DNA from: an uncultured Holophagaceae bacterium
GTDB taxonomy: Bacteria; Acidobacteriota; Holophagae; Holophagales; Holophagaceae
DNA: 54,728 nucleotides
Assembly (NCBI GenBank): GCA_903843705.1
Contig: CAIMQW010000042.1
Span: 1-54,728 of the forward strand
Direction of reading: 5' to 3'
In this document: piece after piece, positions 15,625-26,237 of the stretch
Layout: every line of letters begins with the position of its first letter
How positions within the stretch are numbered: the first letter of the stretch is position 1
The notes under the pieces: model-generated
What the model saw: the letters and a program-made list of their open reading frames with translations, nothing else
What the model was told of the DNA's origin: nothing
Databases searched by the model: none
Program-made: the position numbers and the translations under genes

Positions 15625-18197
15625 ACCGTCACCGTATCGGCGACCTCGCGGAAGTCAGAGATCTGGTCGAAGTTCATGTAGCGGTAGATGTCGGCGGACT
15701 TCGGGGCGATGACGCCGACCAGCTCCGTGTACTCGGCCACCGTGGGGATCTTCCCGAGGAGGGCGCAGATGGAGGCCAACTCCGCGGAGCCCAGGTAGAC
15801 CCGGGTGTCGAGGCCCAGGCGATTGGGGAAGTTGCGGGTGGACGTGGACATGGCCGTGCTGCCCTTGCGGACCTGCGCCTGGTTGCCCATGCACAGGGAA
15901 CAGCCGGGCATCTCCATGCGGGCACCGGTGCGGCCCAGGATGCCGTAGTAGCCTTCCTGGGTGAGCACGTAGGCGTCCATCTTCGTGGGCGGGGCGATCC
16001 AGAGGCGCGTGGCCAGGTCGGTCTTGCCGTCCAGCAGCTTCCCGGCGGCGCGGAAGTGGCCGATGTTTGTCATGCATGAGCCAATGAAGACCTCGTCGAT
16101 CTTGTCGCCGGCCACCGTGGAGAGAAGCTTGACGTCGTCCGGATCGTTGGGGCAAGCCACGATGGGTTCCTTCACGTCCGCCAGATTGATCTCAATGACG
16201 GCGGCGTAATCGGCATCCGCATCCGGGGCCAGCAACTCAGGGTTGGCGATCCAGGCGCGCATGGCCTTGATGCGGTTCTCCAGGGTCTCCCGGTGTTCGT
16301 AGCCGTTCGCAATCATCCACTTCATGAGTGTGATGTTGGACGTCATGTATTCGATGATCGGTTCCTTGTCGAGGTGCACGGTGCAGCCGGCCGCGGACCG
16401 CTCGGCGCTGGCATCGGACAGCTCGAAGGCCTGCTCCACCTTGAGCTTCGGCAGCCCCTCGATCTCCACGATCTTCCCGCTGAAGAGGTTCTTCTTGCCC
16501 TTCTTCTCGACCGTGAGGAGGCCCTGCTTGATGGCGTAGTAAGGGATGGCGTTGACTAGGTCCCGCAGGGTGATGCCGGGCTGCATCTCACCCTTGAAGC
16601 GAACGAGGACGGACTCGGGCATGTCCAGGGGCATGACGCCCGTGGCGGCGGCAAAGGCCACCAGACCTGAGCCGGCAGGGAAGGAAATCCCAATGGGGAA
16701 GCGGGTGTGCGAGTCACCCCCGGTGCCCACGGTGTCCGGCAGCAGTAGACGGTTCAGCCAGCTGTGGATGACGCCGTCGCCGGGCTTGAGGCTGACCCCG
16801 CCCCGGTTGGTGATGAAGGGGGGGAGTTCCCGGTGGGTCTTCACATCCACGGGCTTGGGATAGGGCGCGGTGTGGCAGAAGGACTGCATCACCATGTCGG
16901 CGGAGAACTGAAGGCAGGCCAGATCCTTGAGCTCGTCCCGGGTCATGGGGCCCGTAGTGTCCTGGGACCCAACGGTGGTCATGCGGGGCTCGCAGTAGGT
17001 GCCGGGGCGGATGCCCGTCACACCGCAGGCCTTGCCCACCATCTTCTGGGCCAGCGAGTAGCCCTTCCCGGTGTCCGTAGGGATTGCAGGGAAGCGGAAG
17101 ATCGTGGATTCGGGCAGACCCAGGGCTAGGCGGGCCTTGGCCGTGAGGCCGCGGCCGACGATCAGGGGAATGCGGCCACCGGCGCGGACTTCGTCGAAGA
17201 TGACCTCGGACTTGACCTTGAACTCGGCGATGACCTGGCCGTTCTTCAGGGCCTTGCCCTCGTAGGGGCGCAGCTCGATGACGTCACCCATGTCCATGCC
17301 GTTGACGTCCAGCTCGATGGGCAGGGCACCGGCATCCTCCATGGTGTTGTAAAAGATGGGGGCGATCTTGGCGCCCAGGCAGACGCCGCCGAAGCGCTTG
17401 TTGGGCACGAAGGGGATGTCCTCGCCCGTGAACCACAGGACCGAGTTGGTGGCGGACTTGCGGGAGGAGCCGGTGCCCACGACGTCGCCCACGTAGGCGA
17501 TCAGGTGGCCCTTGGCCCTCAGGGCCTCAAGCTGCTTGAGGGGGCCCACCTTGCCCGCATCATCGGGCTCGATGCCGGGCCGGGCATTCTTCAGCATGGC
17601 CAGGCCATGGAGCGGGATGTCGGGGCGGCTCCAGGCGTCCGGGGCCGGGGAGAGGTCGTCGGTGTTGGTTTCGCCAGTGACCTTGAACACGGTCAGGGTG
17701 AGGCTCTGGGGAACTTCGGGGCGGCTGGTGAACCACTCGGCATCGGCCCAAGACTGGATCACGGACTTGGCATTGGCATTCCCGGCGTCGGCCTTGGCCT
17801 TCACTTCGGCGAAGGCGTCGAAGACCAGCAGGGTCTTCTTCAGGCCCTCGGCGGCGAGGGCGCCCACCTTTGCATCGTCCAGGAGGTCGATGAGGGGTTT
17901 GACGTTGAAACCGCCCAGCATGGTACCGAGCAGCTCCGTGGCCTTCTCGGGAGAGACCAGAGCCACCTTCTCCTGGCCCTTGGCAACGCTGGCCAGGAAG
18001 CCCGCCTTCACCCGGGCGGCATCATCCACACCGGCAGGAACGCGGTGAGTGAGGAGCTCCAGTAGTGCCTTCTCCTCGCCGGCGGGGGGATTGGCGAGCA
18101 GCGCTGCCAGCCCGGAGGTCTGGGCCTCGGTGAGGGGGAGGGGCGGAATGCCCATGGCAGCGCGTTCAGCGACATGGTTGCGGTAGGCTTCGAGCAC
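15621..18197 (-). CDS. acnB: Aconitate hydratase B (bifunctional with 2-methylisocitrate dehydration)
   Basis: 858 residues against 865 in E. coli AcnB, which isomerises citrate to isocitrate in the TCA cycle. GTG 18197 is chosen because AGGGGAG lies 6 bases upstream and [16 protein letters not shown] aligns with the E. coli N-terminus; the longer frame to 18332 adds unrelated residues. The N-terminal HEAT-like domain ([19 protein letters not shown]) is present, as are the 4Fe-4S cysteines in [11 protein letters not shown] and CSLCMGNQ. The gene ends overlapping the DUF5131-like stop. Confidence 0.97.
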   Translation of the reverse strand: MLEAYRNHVAERAAMGIPPLPLTEAQTSGLAALLANPPAGEEKALLELLTHRVPAGVDDAARVKAGFLASVAKGQEKVALVSPEKATELLGTMLGGFNVKPLIDLLDDAKVGALAAEGLKKTLLVFDAFAEVKAKADAGNANAKSVIQSWADAEWFTSRPEVPQSLTLTVFKVTGETNTDDLSPAPDAWSRPDIPLHGLAMLKNARPGIEPDDAGKVGPLKQLEALRAKGHLIAYVGDVVGTGSSRKSATNSVLWFTGEDIPFVPNKRFGGVCLGAKIAPIFYNTMEDAGALPIELDVNGMDMGDVIELRPYEGKALKNGQVIAEFKVKSEVIFDEVRAGGRIPLIVGRGLTAKARLALGLPESTIFRFPAIPTDTGKGYSLAQKMVGKACGVTGIRPGTYCEPRMTTVGSQDTTGPMTRDELKDLACLQFSADMVMQSFCHTAPYPKPVDVKTHRELPPFITNRGGVSLKPGDGVIHSWLNRLLLPDTVGTGGDSHTRFPIGISFPAGSGLVAFAAATGVMPLDMPESVLVRFKGEMQPGITLRDLVNAIPYYAIKQGLLTVEKKGKKNLFSGKIVEIEGLPKLKVEQAFELSDASAERSAAGCTVHLDKEPIIEYMTSNITLMKWMIANGYEHRETLENRIKAMRAWIANPELLAPDADADYAAVIEINLADVKEPIVACPNDPDDVKLLSTVAGDKIDEVFIGSCMTNIGHFRAAGKLLDGKTDLATRLWIAPPTKMDAYVLTQEGYYGILGRTGARMEMPGCSLCMGNQAQVRKGSTAMSTSTRNFPNRLGLDTRVYLGSAELASICALLGKIPTVAEYTELVGVIAPKSADIYRYMNFDQISDFREVADTVTV

Positions 18198-18397
18198 GGT
18201 CAACTCCCCTGAGAGCGCCGCTGGGCGCGGTCCGAATCCCCATTCTACATCCAGCCCCGTCCCAGGGCGCCAGATGCTCTGTCGGGGTCGGCTCACCCGC
18301 CCGGCGGAGGGGACACGGCCGAATCTGGACACGCCCGGTCAGCTTTCAACCCCAGGCCCTTCCGGGCCGATCCAGAGGCAGGCGGTGGATAAGGGTC

Positions 18398-19600
18398 ATG
18401 GCGATCAAGCGGGTGCGGGTCGAGGATCTCAGGACAGGGATGTACATCCACGACCTGAACTGTGGCTGGCTCCAGCATGGCTTTCTGCGGCAGCGCTTCA
18501 TGCTCAGCCACCCCGGCCAGATCCAGAAGATGCGGGACCAGGGCATGTATGAGATCTACATCGACACCGAGCGTGGCGACGACGTGGCCGGGGCCCCGAC
18601 CAAGGATGAGATCGACCGGGTCCTTGACCAGCAGCTGAAGCAGTCGGCCGCCGCCGGCGCGGCGTTGCCAACGGCCCGGGTCTCCCAGAAGGAGGAGTCG
18701 GTCCAGGCCAAGAGGATTCTGGGCGAAGCCACGGTCATGGTGGACGGCCTCCTCCACGACGTACGGCTCGGCAAGCAGGTGGACACGGCCAAGGCCGGTC
18801 CCCTGGTGAAGGAGATCAACGCCTCGGTGCTCCGGAACCCCGGCGCCCTGCTCAGTCTCTGTCGCATCAAGGAGGCGGACACCTACACGTTCCAGCACAG
18901 CGTGAGCATCTGTGCACTGCTTGTGTCCTTCACGAATGCCTTGGGCATGCCTGCGGACCTGGTACACGAAGCGGGCCTCGGCGGACTGCTCCATGACATC
19001 GGGAAGATGAAGATTCCCAACGAGATCCTGAACAAGCCCGGAAAGCTCACGGACCAGGAATTCACCATTATGAAGTCCCACGCCGCCATCAGCCGGGACC
19101 TCCTATCCGGAGTGCCCGGGATCTCCGATATGGCCATCCGGATCGCGAGTGAGCACCACGAGCGCATGGGCGGCGGGGGCTATCCTGGGGGCCTTCCCGG
19201 GGAGGCCATCTCCCAGATCGGGCGCATGGCCGCCATCGTTGATGTCTACGATGCCCTTACCTCCAACCGGGTCTACCACAAGGGGATGGAGCCTTCCGAG
19301 GTGCTGAAGAAGCTGTTGGAGTGGAGCGGCTCCCACCTGGATGGCGACCTGGTGCAGCAGTTCATCCGCACCCTGGGCATCTACCCCGTGGGCGCGCTGG
19401 TCCGCCTCAGCAGTGGGCGCCTGGCGGTGGTCATCGAGCAGAGCGAAGATCTCTTGCGCCCCACGGTGCGCCTGGTGTTCGACACCAAGCTGGGGCTGCG
19501 GCTGCCCGTCCGTGATCTGCACCTGCTCCACGCCACCGAAGAGATCGAAGACTACGAGGAACCCGATGAGTGGGGTCTGGATCCGCTGACGTTCCTCTGA
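18398..19600 (+). CDS. HD-GYP domain protein with DUF3391 N-terminus
   Basis: 400 residues. Residues about 1-130 match DUF3391 (VRVEDLRTGMYIHDLNCGWLQHGF). Residues about 150-330 form an HD-GYP domain, a cyclic-di-GMP phosphodiesterase family: HD at 199-200 (LLHDIGKMKIP), HHER at 253-256 and GYP at 261-263. The motif reads HHERMGGGGYP, with Gly258 where Asp or Asn is usual before the second Gly. The metal-binding His and Asp residues are retained, so activity is plausible. A GATAAGGG ribosome site precedes ATG 18398. It is divergent from acnB and convergent with ggt (16-base gap). Confidence 0.9.
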   Translation: MAIKRVRVEDLRTGMYIHDLNCGWLQHGFLRQRFMLSHPGQIQKMRDQGMYEIYIDTERGDDVAGAPTKDEIDRVLDQQLKQSAAAGAALPTARVSQKEESVQAKRILGEATVMVDGLLHDVRLGKQVDTAKAGPLVKEINASVLRNPGALLSLCRIKEADTYTFQHSVSICALLVSFTNALGMPADLVHEAGLGGLLHDIGKMKIPNEILNKPGKLTDQEFTIMKSHAAISRDLLSGVPGISDMAIRIASEHHERMGGGGYPGGLPGEAISQIGRMAAIVDVYDALTSNRVYHKGMEPSEVLKKLLEWSGSHLDGDLVQQFIRTLGIYPVGALVRLSSGRLAVVIEQSEDLLRPTVRLVFDTKLGLRLPVRDLHLLHATEEIEDYEEPDEWGLDPLTFL

Positions 19601-19616
19601 TCTTTTGTTTCACCTC

Positions 19617-21323
19617 CTAATACCCCGCAGCCTGCCCATCCTTGCGCGACTCCGACGCCCCGAAGAACACCTTCTGCTTGGGATCCCAGCGGATGGCCTG
19701 GTAGCCGCCGTAGCCGCCCAGCAGCCAGGACACGCCATGCCCCCGGTTCATAAGCTCCCGGATGGTCTCGTAGGGGAACCCACTCTCCAGCTGGATGGTG
19801 CCCGGCAGCTTTCCCTTCTCGCCCGTGGGCTCGGGAGAGCCGTCGTGGCTCATGCGCGGGGCATCCCCGGCCTCCTGGGCATTCATGCCGAAATCGACCA
19901 TGTTCATGACGATCTGGGCGTGACCGATGGGCTGGAACTCTCCACCCATGACTCCGTAGCTAAGGAATGGCTCACCGCCCTTGGTGATGAAGCCCGGGAT
20001 GATGGTGTGGAATGGGCGCTTGCCGGGGGCGTAGGTGTTGGCGTTGCCTTCCTCCAGGTTGAACAACTCGCCCCGGTCCTGGAGGCAGAACCCCAGGTCG
20101 CCCGGCGTCATGCCGCTGCCCATCCCCCGGTAGTTGCTCTGGATCAGGCTCACCATGTTGCCGTCGCCATCCGCCGTGGTCAGATAGATGGTGTCCCCTT
20201 CCTTCAGCGGGGGGTGGCCCGCCTCAAGGCGTCGGGCGGCGCGGCCCTCGTCGATGAGGGCGCGGCGCTGGGCGGCGTAGTCCTTGGAGAGCAGCCAGCT
20301 CAAGGGCACCTTCATGAAGGTGGCGTCAGCGTAGAACTTGGCCCGGTCCTCGAAGGCCAGCTTCTTGGCCTCGGTGAACAGGTGGACATGGCGGGGGCTG
20401 CCGAAGGCGATCTTGGCGAAGTCGTAGCCCTCGAGGATGTTCAGCATTTGCAAGGCTGCGATGCCCTGGCCGTTGGGAGGCAGCTCCCAGACGTCGTAGC
20501 CCCGGTAGCTCACGGAGACCGGCTCTACCCAGTCCGAGTGGTGGGCGGCGAAGTCCTCATAGCTCAGGAACCCGCCCTGGGCCTTCATGTAGGTGTCGAT
20601 CTTGCAGGCGACCTCGCCCTTGTAGAAGGCGTCGCGTCCCTCCTTGGCCAGGAGCTCCAGGGTGCGGGCCAGGCGGGGGTTGCAGAAGACCTCGCCGCTG
20701 CGAGGGGCCCGCTTGCCATCGACCGTAAAGGTCTCCAAGAAACCGGGGAAGCGGCCCAGAGAGGGCACGCTGCGGTCCCAGTAGTAGGCCACCAGCTCGG
20801 AGACCGGGAAGCCCTCCCGGGCGTAGCGGATGGCCGGCCCCAGCACCTGCGCCATGGGCAGCTTCCCGAACTTGCGGTGCAGCTCGAACCAGCCGTCCAC
20901 GCAGCCGGGCACACTGACGGGCAGGGGGCCCTGGGGTGGGATGTGCTTCAGGCCGAGCTTCTTGAAATGGTCGAGGCTGAGTGACTTTGGCGAGCGCCCG
21001 CTGGCGTTCAGGCCGTGGAGCTTCTTGGCCTTGGCCTCCCAGACCATGGCGTAGAGGTCGCCCCCCATGCCGCTCCCCGTGGGCTCCATGAGGCCCAGGG
21101 CCGCGTCTGCGGCGATGGCCGCATCCACGGCGGAGCCCCCCTGCTTGAGGATGTCCAGGGCAATCTGAGTGACCAGGGCCTGGCTGGTGCAGGCCATGCC
21201 GCGCTGGGCCGCCACTTCGGACCGGGTGGCGAAGGCCCGGCCCGTGACGCGGTCGGCCGCCCCGAGGGGCAGGCTGGCCGCGAGTCCAAGGGCAAGCGCA
21301 AGAAAGATCCGGGCGGTGGGCAT
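19617..21323 (-). CDS. ggt: Gamma-glutamyltransferase, exported
   Basis: 568 residues with a signal peptide (residues 1-23, ALALGLAASLPLGAA). Ggt cleaves gamma-glutamyl bonds of glutathione in the periplasm and matures by self-cleavage. The N-terminal block MACTSQALVTQIALDILKQGG and GSGMGGDLYA are typical. The cleavage site is probably before Thr in GDTIYLTTADGDGNMVS, aligning with T391 of E. coli. The later GGYGGYQAIRWD replaces the usual oxyanion-side DPRR-type tail, as in the YwrD-like subgroup. It could act on a different gamma-glutamyl substrate. Confidence 0.9.
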   Translation of the reverse strand: MPTARIFLALALGLAASLPLGAADRVTGRAFATRSEVAAQRGMACTSQALVTQIALDILKQGGSAVDAAIAADAALGLMEPTGSGMGGDLYAMVWEAKAKKLHGLNASGRSPKSLSLDHFKKLGLKHIPPQGPLPVSVPGCVDGWFELHRKFGKLPMAQVLGPAIRYAREGFPVSELVAYYWDRSVPSLGRFPGFLETFTVDGKRAPRSGEVFCNPRLARTLELLAKEGRDAFYKGEVACKIDTYMKAQGGFLSYEDFAAHHSDWVEPVSVSYRGYDVWELPPNGQGIAALQMLNILEGYDFAKIAFGSPRHVHLFTEAKKLAFEDRAKFYADATFMKVPLSWLLSKDYAAQRRALIDEGRAARRLEAGHPPLKEGDTIYLTTADGDGNMVSLIQSNYRGMGSGMTPGDLGFCLQDRGELFNLEEGNANTYAPGKRPFHTIIPGFITKGGEPFLSYGVMGGEFQPIGHAQIVMNMVDFGMNAQEAGDAPRMSHDGSPEPTGEKGKLPGTIQLESGFPYETIRELMNRGHGVSWLLGGYGGYQAIRWDPKQKVFFGASESRKDGQAAGY

Positions 21324-21363
21324 GGGGACTCCTTGGAAGCTTGCCGATCAGACTGGCAGCGCG

Positions 21364-23964
21364 TCAGTTCTCCAGGATGGTCGCACTGGGCCAGCAAGTC
21401 TCTTCCACCCGGCGGGAGGGGGTCGCGGCGATGGCCGAGGGCTGGGTGGCCTGGAACTTGGGATCCAGCACCCGAGCGATCTGGTCCTTCAGGTCCTCCA
21501 GGTGGGCTCGGGTGGCTTTGGGGGCCGCGGGCTTGGCCACGAGCGCCTGCAGGGTCTTCAGCTCGGCGCGGACGGCGCCCCGGCAGTCATCGCTGGTGTT
21601 CACCGCGAGGACCGTCATGCCCAGTCCGCCGGCGGCCATGCCCGGCAGCGCCGGCTGGTTGAGCAGGTTGCCGAGCAGTTCGAGGTAGGCCCTCTGGAGG
21701 TTGCGGCGGTAGGGATCGACCTTGGGAGCGGCCCCGGTGAGCTCAGTGAAGATGCCCGAGCGCAGATCCGACAGCAGCTGGCCAATGGCATAGGACTTCT
21801 CGCCGAGCTGGGCCTCCTGCTCCTCTAGGCGGCTGAGCCGGGCCCGGTCCAACAGGGCTCCGAGGACCCCGCGCTGCGCCGAAATCAGCCGCATCTGACC
21901 GCTGCCGGGCTCGAGCTTGGCGAGCAGGGCTGGATCCAGGATCCAGGTTGGCGTCTTGAGCAGGGCGCCGCTGAGGAACTTCACCGCCTCGGCCTGACGG
22001 GCTGCAGCCACCGGCGTGAAACGTCCACCGGCCTGGCCGCCGTGCTTGTTCTCGGTGTCGTAGCCGCCCACCAGGAGGGTTACGTGACCCAGCTCGCGCC
22101 GCCACTGGCCCCAGGCGGCGTCATAGAGGTGGCTCAGCTCTTTGTGGTCCTCCCCCTCCTTCAGGGCCGCCTTCGGCAGCATGCCCACGACCCGCTGCAG
22201 GTTGCGTGTGCCGAGGGTGGTGGCCTTCACGGGGTCCGCGTCACCCACGGCCTCGGTCTGGTCGCCGGGATCGATGCCCGAAGTGCCCGGCGTGGAGAAG
22301 CGGAGCCAGGGCTCCGACTCCTGGGGCTTCAGCCAGGCATTGAGGGTGGCCTTCTCGTCATCGGAAGTCTTGGCCGCCGGGATGGGCGTGTAGCCCCACT
22401 TTACGGCAAAGATGTCGTAGGGGCCGAGCTTGGGCACCAGGTCCGCAGGCTCGAAGCCATCCTCAGGCTGGGCCACGTAGTTAAAGCGGCAGTAGTCCAT
22501 GAGGGTGGACACATGGCCCATCTTCTTTACCCAGGCCTTGTCCCGGATCTTCTCGAAGGGATATTGGGAGCTGGCCTTGAAGTTGTGGGGGAAGCCCAGG
22601 GAGTGGCCCACCTCGTGGGTTACCACATAGGCCAGGAGGTCACCCATGAGGTCATCGGGCAGCCGGAGCCCCTGGGCCCGCTTGTCCAGCGGGGCGACCT
22701 GGGTGAAGTACCAGTCCCGCTGGAGCTGCAGGATGTTGTGGTAGAGCACGATGTCCGCCTCCAGGATCTCTCCGGTGCGGGGATCACTGATGTGCGGGCC
22801 GTAGGCGTTGGCCACGGGCGAGGGCACCCAGCGGATGACGGAGTAGCGCGCATCGCCGGCGTCGAAATCCGGATCCTCCTCGGGGGTGGGGGCGAGCTTC
22901 GCCATGATGGCCTGCTTGAAGCCGGCAGCCTCGAAAGCGACCTGCCAGGCTTCCACACCCTTCTTCACGAAGGGCACCCAGGTCCCCGGCGTGGCGCGAT
23001 CAATGTAGAAGATGATGGGCTTCACGGGCTCGCTCAGGGCCGCAGTTGGGTCCTTCTTCTCCAGGCGCCAGCGGGTGATGTAGGTGCGCCGGCTGGCCTC
23101 ATGGTCCGGCCGCCCGTAGTCCGTGTTCCGCACGCTGAAGAAGCCCAGGCGCTCATCGGAGACCCGCGGCAGCATGGGCTTCTCCGGCAGCTGCACGAAG
23201 GAATAGAACATCGTCACCGAGCCGCTGGTGCCGGGCCGCAGGCCGGGGGCGCCGAAGGGGCTGGAGCTGCCGGGCGCGGCACCCATGCTGAAGGGCACGC
23301 TGTAGGTCTGCACCGCTTCGACGTTCAGGTTCGCCGGGAAGGCCTTGACCTTGTCGACGTAGCTGCGGGAGGCGTCGAAGGACTGGGCCCCCAGGAGCTG
23401 GCGGGCGCTGAGCTCCGGCACTTCCGTGGTGAACAGCCGGGTCGCCTCGATGACCGGGGCACCGTCCTTGGCGAAGGCCTCCACGGGAAAGCTCATCAGG
23501 ATAGTGTCCCGGGTGGAGGCGGCCACGGCCTTGGCCACGGGCTGGGAGGGGTCCGCCACCAGGGCGTGGGAGACCTCCTGGAGCAGCACGCGATTCTCCT
23601 TCATCACCCACCGCACCACGGCGTGATCCACCACTCGCCCCGCATGGTCGATGTTGGCGGGTGTCTGGTTCGCGGAGACCACCAGCAGCAGCTCCTGGCC
23701 CAGGCGGGCCTTGGGGATCTCGAAGTAGGTCTTGCCCTTAATATGGTGGACCTTGATGAAGCCGTCCTGGGACCTGGCTTCGGCCGTCACGACCTTGTCG
23801 TAGGGCTTAGGCTCGGCAGCGTCTGGGGTTGCGGCCGGCGCCCCACCGGGGCGGGGGGCAGCGGCCGGCGTGCCCCCCGGGGGTGTCTGCTGGGGTGTGC
23901 GCTGGGCCGACAGGAGGCTGGCGGCAAGGGCCAAGGTGAGGCTGGTGAGGCGGCGTGAGGTCAC
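21364..23964 (-). CDS. Exported zinc-dependent metalloprotease (DUF5117/DUF4953 type)
   Basis: 866 residues from GTG 23964, chosen because GGAG precedes it by 7 bases and a signal peptide follows directly (LTSLTLALAASLLSAQ). The leader is followed by a Pro/Ala/Gly-rich linker. Catalytic motif HEVGHSLGFPHNF (extended HExxHxxGxxHN of the metzincin kind) lies in the central part; a downstream MDYCRFNYV stretch could supply the Met-turn. Such large periplasmic or outer-membrane proteases are common in Acidobacteriota and Bacteroidota but their substrates are unknown. ATG 24003 is an alternative start without a ribosome site. Confidence 0.88.
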   Translation of the reverse strand: MTSRRLTSLTLALAASLLSAQRTPQQTPPGGTPAAAPRPGGAPAATPDAAEPKPYDKVVTAEARSQDGFIKVHHIKGKTYFEIPKARLGQELLLVVSANQTPANIDHAGRVVDHAVVRWVMKENRVLLQEVSHALVADPSQPVAKAVAASTRDTILMSFPVEAFAKDGAPVIEATRLFTTEVPELSARQLLGAQSFDASRSYVDKVKAFPANLNVEAVQTYSVPFSMGAAPGSSSPFGAPGLRPGTSGSVTMFYSFVQLPEKPMLPRVSDERLGFFSVRNTDYGRPDHEASRRTYITRWRLEKKDPTAALSEPVKPIIFYIDRATPGTWVPFVKKGVEAWQVAFEAAGFKQAIMAKLAPTPEEDPDFDAGDARYSVIRWVPSPVANAYGPHISDPRTGEILEADIVLYHNILQLQRDWYFTQVAPLDKRAQGLRLPDDLMGDLLAYVVTHEVGHSLGFPHNFKASSQYPFEKIRDKAWVKKMGHVSTLMDYCRFNYVAQPEDGFEPADLVPKLGPYDIFAVKWGYTPIPAAKTSDDEKATLNAWLKPQESEPWLRFSTPGTSGIDPGDQTEAVGDADPVKATTLGTRNLQRVVGMLPKAALKEGEDHKELSHLYDAAWGQWRRELGHVTLLVGGYDTENKHGGQAGGRFTPVAAARQAEAVKFLSGALLKTPTWILDPALLAKLEPGSGQMRLISAQRGVLGALLDRARLSRLEEQEAQLGEKSYAIGQLLSDLRSGIFTELTGAAPKVDPYRRNLQRAYLELLGNLLNQPALPGMAAGGLGMTVLAVNTSDDCRGAVRAELKTLQALVAKPAAPKATRAHLEDLKDQIARVLDPKFQATQPSAIAATPSRRVEETCWPSATILEN

Positions 23965-24070
23965 GGCAGGCTCCGGGTGGGTTCTGAACCCTAATGAAAC
24001 CATGACTGCATCGCAAGATGAGGGTTCATTTTGGGACCAACCCGCCCATTCTGGAGGGGGGGGGTGACGC

Positions 24071-24562
24071 ATGTCGATGGATGCCGCGACTCGGAGCTCC
24101 TGGTTGGAGCGTTACCACTCTGGGCCCAGCCTGCTTCGGCAGGCATGGGACGAGGCACCGGCGGAGATGCGGTCCTGGCGGCCTGCGGCAGGGGCCTGGA
24201 GCGCCCTGGAGGTGGTGGCCCACTGCGCAGACTCCGAGACCTACGCGGCCATCCGCATCCGCCTCCTGCTGGCGGAAGCGGAGCCGCTAATCGTTGGCTA
24301 CGACGAAAATGTATGGGCCCGGCGCTTCGACTACCAGGGCAGCGATCCGGAGCCTTCTCTGCACCTTGTGGAGATGGTGCGGGCCCACACCTCGGCCCTG
24401 CTGGCCCGCCTGCCCGAGGACGCCTGGGGCCGCATGGGCCGCCACAGCCACAGTGGTACCTACGGCACCGATGACTGGTTGCGCAGCTACGGTGAGCACC
24501 TAGAGCTCCACGCCCGCCAGATCCAGCGGAATCTGGTCGCCTGGCAGACCCGGTCCGCCTAA
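24071..24562 (+). CDS. DinB-family protein
   Basis: 163 residues with the DinB_2 arrangement: WSALEVVAHCADSE (first His), then a C-terminal GEHLELHARQIQ block supplying two His residues. A run of GGAGG and Gs precedes ATG 24071. It probably binds a divalent metal; the reaction is unknown. It is the first of the plus-strand block and may be cotranscribed with nat. Confidence 0.85.
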   Translation: MSMDAATRSSWLERYHSGPSLLRQAWDEAPAEMRSWRPAAGAWSALEVVAHCADSETYAAIRIRLLLAEAEPLIVGYDENVWARRFDYQGSDPEPSLHLVEMVRAHTSALLARLPEDAWGRMGRHSHSGTYGTDDWLRSYGEHLELHARQIQRNLVAWQTRSA

Positions 24563-24618
24563 AGAAGGAGGTCGCATGCCCACGATCCGAACCTCCCACC
24601 GCAGCGGGGCTGCGCACC

Positions 24619-25425
24619 ATGTCCGCTGATCTGGATCTGGACGCCTACCTCCGACGCGTCGGGCTTGCCGACCGGCCCGGCGCCGACCTGACGGGCCTCC
24701 GTGCCCTGCACATGGCCCACGCCAGCACGATCCCCTTCGAGAACGTGGACGTGCTGCTGGGCCTGCCGATCCGCCTGGACCTGGCCCCCCTGCAGGAGAA
24801 GCTGGTGGGGCGGCGGCGCGGCGGCTACTGCTTCGAGCACAACACCCTGTTCCAGGCGGTGCTGGCGGCCCTGGGGTTCGAGGTCATGGCCTGCGAGGCG
24901 CGGGTCCGGCTCGGTGTGACCGGGGTGCTGCCGCGGACCCACATGCTCCTGCTGGTGCGGTTGGAGGGCGCGTTATGGCTCTGCGACGTGGGCTTCGGGC
25001 TCGAAGGCCTGCTGCACCCCGTGCCCCTGGACGGCGAGGCCCATGCCCAGTTCCAGAACACCTATCGAGTTGCTCCGGAGGCTGGTCTCAAGGTGCTGCA
25101 GAGCTTCCATCGGGATGCCTGGGAGGATCTCTATGCCTTCGTCCCGGAGGCGCGGCTCCCCATCGATTTCGAGGTGGGCAATCACTTCACCAGCACCCAT
25201 CCGGACTCCCGCTTCCGCAAAAACCTCTTCGTCCAGCAGGCCGGGGCCGAAGTCCGGCACCTCCTGCGCAACCAGGCCTACGCCGAGCTTCGCGGGGAGG
25301 AGGTGGTGGGCCGGGAGGTGGCGCTGCAGGAGCTGGTGCCGCTCCTGCACGACGTCTTCGGCCTGGACCTGCCCGAGGTCTCCTTGCTGGACTGGTTCAG
25401 CCGGGGACCCGGCGGTCCGCACTGA
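24619..25425 (+). CDS. nat: Arylamine N-acetyltransferase
   Basis: 268 residues. The catalytic Cys-His-Asp triad is visible: C71 in RRGGYCFEHN, His in PRTHMLLLV and Asp in LCDVGFG. The N-terminal IPFENVDVLLG is also family-typical. NATs transfer acetyl from acetyl-CoA to arylamines and hydrazines; in bacteria some act in secondary metabolism, but no such cluster is present here. It starts 57 bases after the DinB gene. Confidence 0.95.
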   Translation: MSADLDLDAYLRRVGLADRPGADLTGLRALHMAHASTIPFENVDVLLGLPIRLDLAPLQEKLVGRRRGGYCFEHNTLFQAVLAALGFEVMACEARVRLGVTGVLPRTHMLLLVRLEGALWLCDVGFGLEGLLHPVPLDGEAHAQFQNTYRVAPEAGLKVLQSFHRDAWEDLYAFVPEARLPIDFEVGNHFTSTHPDSRFRKNLFVQQAGAEVRHLLRNQAYAELRGEEVVGREVALQELVPLLHDVFGLDLPEVSLLDWFSRGPGGPH

Positions 25426-25490
25426 CCCGGCGTGAGATTCGAGGCAGGGAAGGTTCCATCTCTTGTCACCATGGTGTTGGAGGCGCTCTG

Positions 25491-26231
25491 ATGAAGACCC
25501 TTGCCACCCGAGTGCTGACGGCACTCCTGCTGCTGGTGGGGGTCCAGGCCGGGGCTGGCGAGGTTGCCGTTTCAGCGGCCGCGAGCCTCCGGGAGAGCCT
25601 GAGCGAGCTGAGCAGCCACTTCGCCAGGACCCACCCCGGTGTGACCATCCTCAAGAACCACGGGGCTTCGGGGACCCTGGCCAAGCAGTTGGAAGCGGGG
25701 GCGCCCGCCGATCTCTTCATTTCCGCGGATCAGGCCTGGATGGACTACCTCCGGGATCGGAACCTGGTCCAGGCCGCCAGCATCACGACTCTGGCCTTCA
25801 ACGCGCTGGTCTTTGTGGGGGCGCCGGGCAAGGCCGCTTCCCTGCAGGACCTGGTGAAGCTGGAGCGGATCGGCATGGGCAGTCCGAAGAGTGTCCCGGC
25901 CGGTGATTACGCCATGGAGGCGATCAAGCGGGCGGGTCTGGACCGACGGCTCGAGAAGAAGCTGGTCATGGCCAAGGATGTCCGGGAGTGCCTGATGTAC
26001 GCTGAGCGGGGCGAGGTGGACGGGGCCTTCGTCTATGCCACCGATGTCCTCCAGGCCACACGGTCCCGGCTCCTCTTCCGCGTGCCCCAGGAGCTGTATC
26101 CACGGGTGGTCTATCCCATGGCGCTGACGTCCGCTGGCGCCTCGAAGCCCGACGCCGTGGCCTTCTTCAACTACCTCCGCACGGCCGAAGCCAGGGCCGT
26201 GCTGGCGAAGTTCGGTTTCTCCGTACAATAG
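25491..26231 (+). CDS. modA: Molybdate ABC transporter, periplasmic binding protein
   Basis: 246 residues. ATG 25491 follows GGAGG by 8 bases; the frame runs upstream through nat but is not coding there. Signal peptide about residues 1-22 (LTALLLLVGVQAGAG). VAVSAAASLRESLSEL and GASGTLAKQLEAGAPADLFISAD are the ModA oxyanion-binding blocks (tungstate or molybdate). First of modABC; no ModE or Moco riboswitch is visible in the 65 bases before it. Confidence 0.96.
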   Translation: MKTLATRVLTALLLLVGVQAGAGEVAVSAAASLRESLSELSSHFARTHPGVTILKNHGASGTLAKQLEAGAPADLFISADQAWMDYLRDRNLVQAASITTLAFNALVFVGAPGKAASLQDLVKLERIGMGSPKSVPAGDYAMEAIKRAGLDRRLEKKLVMAKDVRECLMYAERGEVDGAFVYATDVLQATRSRLLFRVPQELYPRVVYPMALTSAGASKPDAVAFFNYLRTAEARAVLAKFGFSVQ

Positions 26232-26237
26232 GCTTCC

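Noticed and set aside
22042..23958. 638-codon plus-strand frame opposite the metalloprotease
   Set aside because: Antisense shadow of a GC-rich gene, with no domain recognised.
25426..25490. Molybdenum-cofactor riboswitch or ModE site before modA
   Set aside because: The gap is only 65 bases and shows neither the conserved RNA core nor a ModE palindrome.
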